A DNA stretch of 64,000 bases from Pseudalkalibacillus sp051842935 (GTDB taxonomy: Bacteria; Bacillota; Bacilli; Bacillales; Fictibacillaceae). The notes beneath the pieces are model-generated. The model saw only the letters and a program-made list of their open reading frames with translations. It made no database searches and had not been told where the DNA came from. The first letter of the stretch is position 1, and each line of letters begins with the position of its first letter. Location: assembly GCF_051842935.1 (NCBI RefSeq), contig NZ_JBPXRR010000001.1, positions 2,604,001-2,668,000 on the forward strand, given 5' to 3'. The translations under genes and the position numbers were made by a program. Shown here one piece after another: positions 8,666 through 16,680 of this stretch.

Positions 8666-8679
8666 ACCAACCGGTTGGT
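8666..8679. promoter_or_regulatory. perfect palindromic TetR-type operator before the FrnE-like gene
   Basis: ACCAACCGGTTGGT is a perfect 14-bp palindrome. A weak promoter reading (TTGCAT, 17 bp, TACATT on the minus strand) would place it just after the -10 element, a repressor position. The adjacent GGTACAAT is shared with the site before tetR. Confidence 0.75.
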
Positions 8680-8749
8680 ACAATGCGAATGTATCACAGG
8701 ACATTGTACGATGCAAAGCTTGATGCTCAAAGTGTGAGCTAGCTTACAT

Positions 8750-9673
8750 TTACCCGTGTAAACTCCTCCACAAATAGAACACCGCGTACGCTTCCCATCC
8801 TTTCCAAGGCTTGAATATGGAACGGATTTCCTCTAAAGAAGGCTTTTTACTCCTTGCTAAGAGATGCTTCAACGCATTATGTAAGCCTGCATCGCCAATT
8901 GGAAAAGCGGAAGGATCACGAAGACAACGCATCATCACATAGTGGGCTGACCACGGACCAATCCCCCTGATGCTGAGTAGTTTTTCTTCTGCTCGTTCAG
9001 CTTCCATCTCCATTAAAGTGTCTTTGGAGAGCTCACCGTCAGACATCAACTTTGCGATATGTAGGATGTATTCCGCTTTTCGGCCGGTTAACTGCAGTGC
9101 CTTCAAATCCTCCACGGTTAATTCCGCAATTTTTTCTGGTGTCGGGAACAGCCAAAAAGACTGCCCATCCCATTCATAGGAGTCCCCGTAGGATTCGACT
9201 AACCGCTTTTTCACAGTATAAGCAAATGTTAAATTCACCTGTTGCCCAATCACGGCCCAGCAAAGCGCTTCAAAAAGATCCGGTACCCCGATTACTCTCA
9301 AGCCGGCATAATCTTGAGTCAATGCACCTAATATGGGGTCATTCTTAGCCATCCGATAAAAAGGTGCCATATCCGTTCGCAAATCCAACCAGTCTTTCAC
9401 ATACGCTTTGATGGGTTCATAGGAACTCGGTGTCCTGTTCAAACAACTGATCTGTAATTCACGTTCATTATTGGTGTTGATCTTAATGAGCGTGTACTCC
9501 CCATCCACTTCTAAAAGCTTGTAGACTGCTCCATCTCCTACTAGGTGCATACACTCCAGGGATGAGCGATTCAAATACACCAAGGCTTCTTCAAAATCGA
9601 AAAGCCCAGGTGTTGAAATCGTTACACTCGATTTAGAATTGGAATCTGGCATGGCCTTGTTGTGTAAAGTCAT
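8750..9673 (-). CDS. alkA: DNA-3-methyladenine glycosylase II (AlkA)
   Basis: This base-excision glycosylase of 307 residues removes alkylated purines. The C-terminal HhH-GPD domain is clear: EALCWAVIGQQVNLTFAY, then the helix-hairpin-helix LLSIRGIGPWSAHYVMMRCL with the downstream catalytic aspartate in FPIGDAGL. The N-terminal AlkA domain is present but diverged. The ATG at 9673 is chosen because GGAGG lies 6 nt upstream; it sits inside the 3' end of the preceding gene, overlapping by 41 nt, so translation is probably coupled. It is the third gene of an alkylation-repair operon. Confidence 0.9.
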   Translation of the reverse strand: MTLHNKAMPDSNSKSSVTISTPGLFDFEEALVYLNRSSLECMHLVGDGAVYKLLEVDGEYTLIKINTNNERELQISCLNRTPSSYEPIKAYVKDWLDLRTDMAPFYRMAKNDPILGALTQDYAGLRVIGVPDLFEALCWAVIGQQVNLTFAYTVKKRLVESYGDSYEWDGQSFWLFPTPEKIAELTVEDLKALQLTGRKAEYILHIAKLMSDGELSKDTLMEMEAERAEEKLLSIRGIGPWSAHYVMMRCLRDPSAFPIGDAGLHNALKHLLARSKKPSLEEIRSIFKPWKGWEAYAVFYLWRSLHG

Positions 9674-10181
9674 GATAACCCTCCAAGTGAAGCAATCGTT
9701 CTTTCGTTTTAAGTCCTCCACGAAAACCGGTGAGAGCGTTGCTTTTACCGATTACACGATGGCAGGGAACGACAATCGGAACCGGGTTCGCTCCATTCGC
9801 TGTACCGACTGCTCTGACCGCTTTCGGGTTCCCTATGGCATCTGCAATTTCAGAATAACTTCGCGTTTCTCCAAACGGAATATCTGTCAACGCTCGCCAG
9901 ACAGAGGTCTGAAATGCCGTTCCTTTAAAATCGATCGGAACTGAAAACGCGTCACGCTTACCATCCAGATACTCAGCAAGTTGCTGTTTAAAATCCGCTA
10001 TTTTCTCCTCATCCTCAATCAATTGAGCGTTTGGTACCTGTTTTTCGGTCCATCCCTTCAATGTCTCAAACGATTCAGTCGGCCAAGTGATTCGGCATAG
10101 CCCTTGATCCGTCACAGCTACATATAAATCTCGTCCTTCAAAAACAGCATGCTGAAATGTTCCCCAATACACGTTGCTCAT
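9633..10181 (-). CDS. adaB: methylated-DNA-[protein]-cysteine S-methyltransferase (AdaB/Ogt)
   Basis: This suicide enzyme of 182 residues transfers the methyl group from O6-methylguanine to its own cysteine. The active-site motif IVVPCHRVIG lies near residue 143, preceded by the DNA-binding helix (PFGETRSYSEIADAIG) and the arginine finger in NPKAVRAVG. An N-terminal RNaseH-like domain is present. Its ATG lies 3 bp after the adaA stop, with GGAGGTGGATG in the adaA tail as ribosome binding site, so it is translated from the Ada-controlled transcript. Confidence 0.93.
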   Translation of the reverse strand: MSNVYWGTFQHAVFEGRDLYVAVTDQGLCRITWPTESFETLKGWTEKQVPNAQLIEDEEKIADFKQQLAEYLDGKRDAFSVPIDFKGTAFQTSVWRALTDIPFGETRSYSEIADAIGNPKAVRAVGTANGANPVPIVVPCHRVIGKSNALTGFRGGLKTKERLLHLEGYHDFTQQGHARFQF

Positions 10182-10184
10182 CCT

Positions 10185-10760
10185 TCATCCACCTCCAACT
10201 GGTTCTAGTCGATATTCATTCGGCGTTGAGCCTGTCAGTTTTTTAAATGTTGCTGAGAAATGAGAGGCATTTTTGAATCCGACCGCGTATGCAATTTCCG
10301 CAACATTCAATTCCGTTGACTTCAATAAAATTTGTGCCTGTTCTACACGAAATTTTTGTACATGTTTGGTCGGGGTCAAACCTGTCACACGTTTAACGAC
10401 TCGCTGCAAATGATACGGACTCATGAGAAGTTCGGCAGCAATCCTCTCAAGGGTCAGAGGTTCCCGGTACCGTTCTCTGATGTTTTTCAGCACTGCATCG
10501 GCAATCTCTGCATCCGGTCCATGCGATGACGGAGTCTCCGGCTTACATCTTTTACAAGGGCGAAAGCCTGCTTTGAGCGCTTCCTCCACTGAAGGGTAGA
10601 TCATCACGTTTTCCGGCTTCGGCAGGCGCGACCGGCAAGACGGTCTGCAGACGATTCCCGTTGAACGGATCCCGACATAATACTTACCGTCATATCTTGT
10701 ATCACGCTCGATCATCGTCTGGTACACCGATTGAAAAATTAGATCACTCACTCCGCTCAC
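10185..10760 (-). CDS. adaA: AdaA-type methylphosphotriester methyltransferase/transcriptional activator
   Basis: The protein has 191 residues. The N-terminal zinc domain shows the four cysteine ligands in GIVCRPSCRSR and FRPCKRCKPE; the first is the methyl acceptor that turns the protein into an activator. The C-terminal half is an AraC-type DNA-binding domain with two helix-turn-helices (ERIAAELLMSPYHLQR and VAEIAYAVGFKNASHFSATFKK). This is the B. subtilis AdaA domain order. In B. subtilis alkA is divergent from adaA-adaB; here all three genes form one operon, so this protein probably drives its own operon. Start is GTG, either at 10760 or 9 nt further in. Confidence 0.93.
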   Translation of the reverse strand: MSGVSDLIFQSVYQTMIERDTRYDGKYYVGIRSTGIVCRPSCRSRLPKPENVMIYPSVEEALKAGFRPCKRCKPETPSSHGPDAEIADAVLKNIRERYREPLTLERIAAELLMSPYHLQRVVKRVTGLTPTKHVQKFRVEQAQILLKSTELNVAEIAYAVGFKNASHFSATFKKLTGSTPNEYRLEPVGGG

Positions 10761-10847
10761 CCCATTCGTTTTACCACATTATAAACGAAAGGGACGCAAC
10801 TGATAATACTCAGGGAATAGGACCGCAATTTTACAACATCAAAAAAA

Positions 10848-10873
10848 GCCAGAACCCCAAAGGATCCTGGCTC
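10848..10873 (-). terminator. terminator of the SDR gene
   Basis: AGCCAGGATCC and GGTTCTGGCT pair around TTTGG on the minus strand and are followed by a seven-T run. Confidence 0.85.
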
Positions 10874-10880
10874 AATTCAA

Positions 10881-11624
10881 TTAGTGTTCGTACATCATCT
10901 TCCTCGTCATTCCACCGTCGATGATGATATTCTCCCCATTTACAAAATCGTTCCGTTCATCTGTCAGGTAAAGACATGCTCGGGCAATGTCTTCGGGTTT
11001 TCCGACCCTTTTGGAAAGATGCTGGTCATGGTCGATGTCTCTCAACTGCTCGTAGTTTTCCGTTTGAATCCATCCTGGTGAAATCGCGTTGACGGTAATA
11101 TCATCCTCTGCAAAAGAACGGGCAAGCGCATGTGTAATCGAAACGATTCCACCTTTGGAGGCTGCATACGCTTCTGAGTTCGGCTCAGACATCCCCGCTC
11201 GAGTCGAAGCGATGTTCACAATCGAGCCGCCCTGTTCTTTCATCACTTTGGCAGCTTCACGGGAACACAAGAACACACTCCTTAGATTGGTATTCAGCAC
11301 ATCATCCCATTCTTCAATCGTCAGTTCGTATGGTGACTTGAAGACGGTTACCCCCGCATTATTGATGAGGATGTCGATGCTGCCGAACTCCTGGATCGTC
11401 TGCACCATCAAATTGACCACATCGGCTTCTTCCCGTACATCTGTTTTGATGAAGAGTACCTTCCCTTCTCTTTCCGACAGTTCTTTTTCAAGCTCCCTAC
11501 CAGCTCGATCATCCATATCGGCAAGTACCACACGCGCTCCAGCGCTCACATATTCAATGGCGATTCCTCTCCCAATTCCGTTCGATGCGCCAGTCACGAT
11601 AACGACTTTATTTTCAAATGACAT
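10881..11624 (-). CDS. SDR family oxidoreductase
   Basis: This classical short-chain dehydrogenase has 247 residues. It shows the cofactor motif TGASNGIG (about 11-18), NNAG (about 88-91), the catalytic serine in NIASTRAG, and YAASKGG (about 152-156). The acidic residue in VVLADMDD after strand 2 suggests NAD(H) preference. The closest annotated type is a glucose 1-dehydrogenase/3-oxoacyl-ACP reductase-like enzyme, but the substrate is not clear. AGAGGAG precedes the ATG. Confidence 0.87.
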   Translation of the reverse strand: MSFENKVVIVTGASNGIGRGIAIEYVSAGARVVLADMDDRAGRELEKELSEREGKVLFIKTDVREEADVVNLMVQTIQEFGSIDILINNAGVTVFKSPYELTIEEWDDVLNTNLRSVFLCSREAAKVMKEQGGSIVNIASTRAGMSEPNSEAYAASKGGIVSITHALARSFAEDDITVNAISPGWIQTENYEQLRDIDHDQHLSKRVGKPEDIARACLYLTDERNDFVNGENIIIDGGMTRKMMYEH

Positions 11625-11705
11625 GACCGATTCTCTCCTCTACTTATATAATCTATTCTCCATTCCATACCCTCCAAGACTACCTCTCGAACCATAAGTT
11701 TCCTT

Positions 11706-11721
11706 TTGACAACGCTTTCAA
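11706..11721 (+). promoter_or_regulatory. putative cre (CcpA) site upstream of the lipase gene
   Basis: TTGACAACGCTTTCAA matches the B. subtilis cre consensus WTGNNANCGNWWWCAW at every defined position. Its first six bases also make a perfect -35 hexamer. No good -10 follows at 17 bp (TTTTAA), so the promoter assignment is tentative. If real, glucose would repress lipase transcription. Confidence 0.6.
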
Positions 11722-11764
11722 TGTCATGTTTTAATTATGACTAAGTTCATATTCACTTATGCTA

Positions 11765-11822
11765 GGAGACACGGAGACGCGCATAAATTCACTAGTGGAT
11801 TTATGTGTGTCTCCTTTTTTTA
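11765..11822 (+). terminator. terminator-like hairpin in the lipase 5' leader (possible attenuator)
   Basis: GGAGACAC at 11765 pairs with GTGTCTCC ending at 11814. An inner stem CATAAATTC/GGATTTATG closes a six-base loop, and eight T residues follow. It looks like an intrinsic terminator but lies 26 bp before the lipase ATG, in the sense direction. The other neighbour is transcribed away from it, so it can only act on the lipase transcript or on read-through from further left. Confidence 0.7.
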
Positions 11823-11847
11823 CATTCTAAAGAAAAGAGGAGATCCA

Positions 11848-12720
11848 ATGGTCAAACAAATAAGCTTGTTCATTTCGATGTTGGTTTTCTTAAGTTTGCT
11901 TGGAACGGAGCATTCACAGGTCTGGGCTGAAAATGGTTCACAGGATGATTTCCTTAGTGAAGAGGAAGGTCCTCCGCCACCAGGTGCCAATGATCCACAA
12001 TGCCGTCCAAGTGAGGAACACCCTGAACCGGTTGTCCTCGTACCAGGTACTTTTGAAACGATGGAAAGGAATTTCATCAATCTTTCCCCTATGTTAAAAG
12101 AAAAAGGATATTGTGTATTCGCGCTGAACTATGGATACGAAAACGGGATTCCTGCATCCGGTCCCATTGAACAATCGGCAGCGGAACTGAAGACGTTCAT
12201 AGACAACGTGCTTGAGCTGACCGGCGCAGAGAAGGTATCAATTGTCGGTCATAGCCAAGGCGGTATGATGCCTCGTTATTACATGAAATACCTAGGAGGC
12301 GCAGACCAGGTGGAAGATCTCGTCGGTCTTGTCCCTTCCAACCATGGGACAGATGGTGTCGCAGGTTTCACTGAACTGACGACCACCGGTGCAGACGTGG
12401 CCTCCTGTACAGCCTGTCATCAACAGCTTACAGGTTCTGACTTTATAACGAACCTCAACAAAGGCGACGAGACACCAGGTGACACCTCGTATACGGTCGT
12501 CACAACCCGTAACGATGAAGTTGTCGTTCCCTATACCTCAGCCTTTTTGAATGGTCCCGATAAGAAGGTCGTGAACATTACGATTCAGGATTACTACCCA
12601 TACGACCAGATCGAACATCAAAACATCGCGCAAGACCCTCTTGCCTTCCAGTTTGTATTTGATGCACTCGACCATGATGGACCTGCAGACCCTGACCGTG
12701 CTGTAGCACTATTCAAATGA
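11848..12720 (+). CDS. secreted triacylglycerol lipase (lipase class 2 / alpha-beta hydrolase)
   Basis: The 290-residue precursor has a signal peptide (basic MVKQ, hydrophobic core, likely cut after QVWA near residue 28). The mature protein carries the oxyanion region VVLVPGTFE, the nucleophile elbow VGHSQGGMMPRYYMKYLGG (Ser at about 137), and later Asp and His residues typical of the PF01674 family. It resembles the extracellular lipases of Gram-positive bacteria acting on short- to medium-chain esters. The ATG at 11848 has AGAGGAGA; an upstream frame from 11737 runs through the leader hairpin and is rejected. Confidence 0.88.
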   Translation: MVKQISLFISMLVFLSLLGTEHSQVWAENGSQDDFLSEEEGPPPPGANDPQCRPSEEHPEPVVLVPGTFETMERNFINLSPMLKEKGYCVFALNYGYENGIPASGPIEQSAAELKTFIDNVLELTGAEKVSIVGHSQGGMMPRYYMKYLGGADQVEDLVGLVPSNHGTDGVAGFTELTTTGADVASCTACHQQLTGSDFITNLNKGDETPGDTSYTVVTTRNDEVVVPYTSAFLNGPDKKVVNITIQDYYPYDQIEHQNIAQDPLAFQFVFDALDHDGPADPDRAVALFK

Positions 12721-12726
12721 TTGAAA

Positions 12727-12754
12727 AAGGACTTCCGTTCATTCGGAAGTCCTT
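12727..12754. terminator. bidirectional terminator between lipase and nuclease genes
   Basis: AAGGACTTCC and GGAAGTCCTT pair around GTTCATTC, with A-rich sequence on one side and T-rich on the other. The flanking genes converge on it. Confidence 0.85.
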
Positions 12755-12761
12755 TCATAAT

Positions 12762-13688
12762 CTAACATTCTTTCGGGTTTTCTGCTTTTTCATAACCTGC
12801 TTGAACCGCATCATTTTCATTCAAGAAAAAGACACGGTGTTCAATCGGGATCTCCTCCCATTTATCCGGTTCAACATATTTCTTCGTTTCATGGTGGCCG
12901 ACAAACTTGTTCGGTCCTCCACGCTTATTGAAACGGAATTCGTATGGAAGCTCATCAATCGGTTGTTCAGGGTTCCATAAGCCTTTGCCTGCTTCCTTCG
13001 CTCTCACGACGGCTTCACCATAATCCTTGAAGTGATCCAAGTTCGGATATATGAAGTACGGAACGGCCATACCAAGCTCAATCATTTCCTTATTGATGTT
13101 TTTATTCTCTTTTATGACGATCGATAATAGACGTCCATATTGATCAAAGGGTTCATCGCCTACTTCAATTTCTACATTTTCGCTTAATGGTAAAAGGTTC
13201 TGGAGTTGCCGTGTAGCTTCTTCCGCATAATAGCCCTGGGAAGCTCCCTGATAATTCGTTTCTGGGGTATCGATGGAAACGAATCGGACCTTTGTCGTCC
13301 CTAACACAGGCTTTTCAAGATGGATGGTATCGCCGTCTACGACTTTTTTGACGGAAGAGGAAAAACGTCTTGGGGTTTGTGGTGGTTCGGTTTGTTCATC
13401 AGATTCTTCAACATCTGTGTCAGAAATGACATGCATCTCTTGCTGTTCTAGGCTGTCCAATTTCCCTGTAACATGAAACCATTTCCCTCTTTCAAGCCGG
13501 TCCAGCTTTTCTTTCGATTTGACCAGTACACTATACATGTTCTCATCGATGAAAGGATAGTTGAAGCCATCCTCCAACGGTTCTTCAGCTTTTCCAACGA
13601 GATAGCCGCTTACAGTCACGTCATTTCCTTTTAATTCGGACTTGTCCTGTTCCGCTAACTCTGCAATACGTACTTTCACATCTTTCAA
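12762..13688 (-). CDS. thermonuclease family protein with N-terminal extension
   Basis: The 308-residue protein has a C-terminal staphylococcal-nuclease (SNase) domain: VVDGDTIHL, VRFVSIDTPETNY, a downstream Glu, and FDQYGRLLS with the catalytic arginine. The first 100 or so residues look like an OB-fold nucleic-acid-binding domain (DVTVSGYLVGK...WFHVTGKLDSL), joined by an acidic, Pro-rich linker. No signal peptide is visible, which is unusual for this nuclease family, so a cytoplasmic role or non-classical export is possible. The start may be TTG at 13688 (AAGGTG 6 nt before) or GTG at 13697. Confidence 0.8.
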   Translation of the reverse strand: MKDVKVRIAELAEQDKSELKGNDVTVSGYLVGKAEEPLEDGFNYPFIDENMYSVLVKSKEKLDRLERGKWFHVTGKLDSLEQQEMHVISDTDVEESDEQTEPPQTPRRFSSSVKKVVDGDTIHLEKPVLGTTKVRFVSIDTPETNYQGASQGYYAEEATRQLQNLLPLSENVEIEVGDEPFDQYGRLLSIVIKENKNINKEMIELGMAVPYFIYPNLDHFKDYGEAVVRAKEAGKGLWNPEQPIDELPYEFRFNKRGGPNKFVGHHETKKYVEPDKWEEIPIEHRVFFLNENDAVQAGYEKAENPKEC

Positions 13689-13825
13689 TCCATTCACCTT
13701 CTTTCACCAGGATATCCTCAGTGTAATATAAGAAGCGTGAATGTACTTGTAAAAACCATCCACATTACAAAAAATGAGGCTTAGTACGTATATTGCGTCA
13801 TGAGTTTGTTTTTCCTGGAACCTCG

Positions 13826-14926
13826 TTAAGGACCGGTAATTTGTAGGAGCGCCGCATAAGCATTAATACGTCCATGCTCATAAAGGGTGCCAGTCCCGGA
13901 AATAGGAACTGCCGTTGATTCGATCGCATTCCGGACAATTGTGGGATCCGGTTCAAGCGAAGCCATCAAGGCGGCAAGACCGCTAACGAAAGGAGCGGAT
14001 TGCGATGTCCCGGACAACGTTCCATAATCCGTCTGACCTGTTGAGTTTGCCGTAATCGGTAATGTCGATAGTATATCGACTCCTGGGGCAGCTACATCTA
14101 CCCAACTAGCCCCAAAGTTCGAGAAGGATGCTTTCGCATCGTTCTGGTCTACCGCAGCAACGCTGATGACTTGTGCATAAGCTGCAGGATAATATTGTGC
14201 GGATGTGTTGTCATTCCCTGCTGCTGCAACTAATATGACATCGTTATTCGCTGCATATACAACCGCATTTTGGACGGTAGCACTGGCAGTCGGACCACTC
14301 AGACTCATGTTGATGACTTTTGCACCATTGTCTGTAGCATTGAGGATACCACTGGCAATATCACTGAAAAAGCCGATCCCATTATCATCGAGTACTTTGA
14401 TGTTCATGATCTTCGGGTTGATGGCAAGTCCTGCAACACCAATTGCGTTTCGGGTGACAGCTGCAGCTATTCCAGCTACGTGCGTGCCATGTCCATTCAA
14501 ATCTTGGGAAGTCGAAGAGGTGGAGAAGTTCACGTTCAAGACAATTTTTGCGTTTAGATCGGGATGGGCAGCGTTCACACCAGTGTCGAGGATAGCGATT
14601 TTTAGGAGAGAAGAGCCACGAGTAATGTTCCAGGCTCTTGTGGAGTTGATTTTCAGAAGACCCCATTGCTGATTGAATAGTGGATCGTTTGGAACTAGCT
14701 GTATCGACATCGTCTCATCCACTTCTGCATATTCCACTTCGGGTTTGTTTTCAAATCGACGTTTCATGCCATTTATGGAACCCGGTCGCACCCTTAATAC
14801 ATAAGCATTTAGTTGAGGAATTTCTCTTATGATTCGAACATTTTCATCTGAAATCATTCGTCGTGCTTCTTCTTCAGAAACTCGGGATTTCACACATACG
14901 ATGAGTCGATCAGAAGTTTCTCTCAA
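13826..14926 (-). CDS. S8 family serine protease (subtilase), copy A
   Basis: This 366-residue subtilisin-like protease has a propeptide-like N-terminus (about 1-90, ending around VEYAEVDE) and a catalytic domain with the triad motifs AILDTGVNAAHPDLN (Asp), GHGTHVAGIAA (His) and GTSQSAPFVSG (Ser). It resembles thermitase/halolysin-type enzymes. No export signal is present, so it may be intracellular or leave the cell by an unusual route. The TTG at 14926 is preferred because GGAGGTG lies 6 nt upstream; an in-frame TTG at 14941 lacks a site. It is a tandem paralogue of the next gene. Confidence 0.85.
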   Translation of the reverse strand: MRETSDRLIVCVKSRVSEEEARRMISDENVRIIREIPQLNAYVLRVRPGSINGMKRRFENKPEVEYAEVDETMSIQLVPNDPLFNQQWGLLKINSTRAWNITRGSSLLKIAILDTGVNAAHPDLNAKIVLNVNFSTSSTSQDLNGHGTHVAGIAAAVTRNAIGVAGLAINPKIMNIKVLDDNGIGFFSDIASGILNATDNGAKVINMSLSGPTASATVQNAVVYAANNDVILVAAAGNDNTSAQYYPAAYAQVISVAAVDQNDAKASFSNFGASWVDVAAPGVDILSTLPITANSTGQTDYGTLSGTSQSAPFVSGLAALMASLEPDPTIVRNAIESTAVPISGTGTLYEHGRINAYAALLQITGP

Positions 14927-14965
14927 TTTGTTCACCTCCAATCTATTGAAAATTGCTAACTAGGA

Positions 14966-16066
14966 TTATTGATTCGTTATCTTCAACAATGCGGCATACG
15001 TATTGATCCGACCGTTTTGATAGAGCGTACCCGATCCAGGAACTGGTACTGTAGTCGTTTCAATCGCATTTCGAACTTTACTTGCATCTGGCTCGAGGGA
15101 TGCCATCAGAGCGGCTAACCCACTGACAAAAGGAGCGGCTTGCGAGGTACCGGAAAGATAACCGTAATCCGTTTGCCCCATCATATTAGTCGTCGTAGGC
15201 AAGGTGGAAAGGATGTCGATACCAGGAGCTGCAACATCAACCCACGCAGAACCGAAGTTCGAGAATGACGCTTTCGTATTGTCACGATCCAGAGCGGCAA
15301 CACTGATGACTTCCGGATAAGCTGCTGGATAAAACAGATCGTCAGCATTGTCATTCCCAGCTGCAGCGACCTGGATGACACCATTGCTATCTGCATATTG
15401 AACGGCACTTTGGACGGTATTACTGAAAGAAGGTCCGCCGAGACTCATGTTGATGACTTTTGCACCATTGTCGGTCGCGTTGACGATTCCTTTCGCGACA
15501 TCACTAAATGAACCGCTACCACTGTCGTCTAGTACTTTGATGTTCAATATTTTTGGATTGATTGCGAGACCCGCTATTCCAATTCCATTTCTAGTGACCG
15601 CTGCTGCAATACCAGCAACATGTGTTCCGTGTCCGTTGATATCCTGTGATGTTGAAGAGGTAGAGAAGTTCACATTCAGCGCCATTTTTTCATTTAAATC
15701 GGGATGACCTGCATTTACCCCAGTATCGAGGATGGCAATTTTAAGAAGAGAAGAACCACGGGTGACGTTCCAGGCTCTAGTCGAATTGATTTTTAACAAG
15801 CCCCATTGCTGGTTGAAAAGAGGATCATTCGGAGTGAGCTGTGTGAACATCAAACCATTGAATTCAGCATAGTCGACCTCTGGAAAATTGGCGAGGATAC
15901 GAAGAGTGATGTTCATACGACTTGGGTCTACTTCAATGACATAAACGTAGATTTGAGGAATTCGATCAATCAACGTTCCTCCTACCAATTGGATAATTTC
16001 CAATGCACGACTGCTAGGAATACTCGGGAAGAAACGTATGACGATTTGATCTGGTAGAAAACTCAT
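14966..16066 (-). CDS. S8 family serine protease (subtilase), copy B
   Basis: This paralogue is also 366 residues long and very similar to copy A over the catalytic domain (AILDTGVNAGHPDLN, GHGTHVAGIAA, GTSQAAPFVSG). The N-terminal prodomain is much more diverged, MSFLPDQIVIRFFP onwards, and again has no signal peptide. The two copies are 40 bp apart in the same direction, a recent tandem duplication probably transcribed together. The ATG at 16066 has GGAGGT 14 nt upstream, which is long; in-frame ATT codons just upstream would be better spaced but are rarely used. Confidence 0.85.
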   Translation of the reverse strand: MSFLPDQIVIRFFPSIPSSRALEIIQLVGGTLIDRIPQIYVYVIEVDPSRMNITLRILANFPEVDYAEFNGLMFTQLTPNDPLFNQQWGLLKINSTRAWNVTRGSSLLKIAILDTGVNAGHPDLNEKMALNVNFSTSSTSQDINGHGTHVAGIAAAVTRNGIGIAGLAINPKILNIKVLDDSGSGSFSDVAKGIVNATDNGAKVINMSLGGPSFSNTVQSAVQYADSNGVIQVAAAGNDNADDLFYPAAYPEVISVAALDRDNTKASFSNFGSAWVDVAAPGIDILSTLPTTTNMMGQTDYGYLSGTSQAAPFVSGLAALMASLEPDASKVRNAIETTTVPVPGSGTLYQNGRINTYAALLKITNQ

Positions 16067-16188
16067 AATAATTTTGGTTTACCTCCTATCATTTCAGAGT
16101 TCCCTATTATTTTATGTAGTAGTGTTGATAGAGGACAGGGCTAGTAGAGAGGCTTTTCGGAAAATAGGTATATTTTTACAATAAAAAT

Positions 16189-16213
16189 ACCGCTTAGATC
16201 TGCTCTAAGCGGT
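16189..16213 (-). terminator. terminator of the 83-residue protein gene
   Basis: ACCGCTTAGAGC pairs with its complement on the minus strand and is followed by ATTTTTATT. Confidence 0.8.
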
Positions 16214-16219
16214 TGCGTT

Positions 16220-16471
16220 TTACGTATAGAGTTCCGTATCACCTGACGCGTCATGTTCCTGACCTTCCTCGATGAAGTTGAGGACACTCTCCCCTTCATA
16301 GAAGTATGGATCCGTTTCTTTCAGCCAGTTTTGATACGCTTCGTAATCTTGTTGGAAAACGCCGGAATTGAAGCGATGCGCTTCCTGGTTGGTCGTCGTA
16401 TCAATGACCACAATACCCCGGTACGAATCACGGTCCGGTTCATCATAATCACAAAGGACATAAAAACCCAT
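16220..16471 (-). CDS. small acidic protein, function unknown
   Basis: I do not recognise this 83-residue protein. It is acidic and rich in Tyr/Asp/Glu (MGFYVLCDYDEPDRDSY at the start), has no membrane segment and no signal peptide. The gene is supported by a strong AAGGAGGGAAT site before the ATG and its own terminator. It is likely cytoplasmic and monocistronic. An array of 21-bp repeats lies about 80 bp upstream of its start. Confidence 0.55.
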   Translation of the reverse strand: MGFYVLCDYDEPDRDSYRGIVVIDTTTNQEAHRFNSGVFQQDYEAYQNWLKETDPYFYEGESVLNFIEEGQEHDASGDTELYT

Positions 16472-16551
16472 ACCATTCCCTCCTTGTATGCATGTCTAAC
16501 CCTTAATGTGGCATGGAATCTGAATTTCATACATAGTGAAGGTTCAGTTCT

Positions 16552-16675
16552 ATCATTTCTCAATCTGGTCTATAATTTTTTTTTTATGGGAAAATCAAAA
16601 AACTGATCTATAAATTTTCATTTTTATTGGAAATAACCCGATTTTTATGGGAAATATCTAAATCCTTATCCAAAA
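16552..16675 (-). repeat. AT-rich array of about 21-bp units
   Basis: Read on the minus strand, consecutive blocks of 21, 21, 21, 19, 21 and 21 bp can be laid out. The clearest are TTTCCCATAAAAATCGGG (16654 downwards), TTTCCAATAAAAATG and TTTCCCATAAAAAAAAAA. The core TCC(C/G)ATAAAAAT is shared with the more regular array upstream of pgk. It fills much of the 296-bp gap between two minus-strand genes. Confidence 0.55.
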
Positions 16676-16680
16676 TGACA

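Noticed and set aside
11089..11697. 202-residue plus-strand frame
   Set aside because: It is antisense to the SDR gene, is Ser/Thr-rich in the manner of shadow frames, and lacks a ribosome binding site.
11737..11847. Extended N-terminus of the lipase
   Set aside because: The frame crosses the leader hairpin; the start at 11848 has AGAGGAGA and gives a proper signal peptide.
16067..16078. ATT start codon for subtilase copy B
   Set aside because: Spacing to GGAGG is better than for the ATG, but ATT initiation is rare and the ATG gives the same length as the paralogue.
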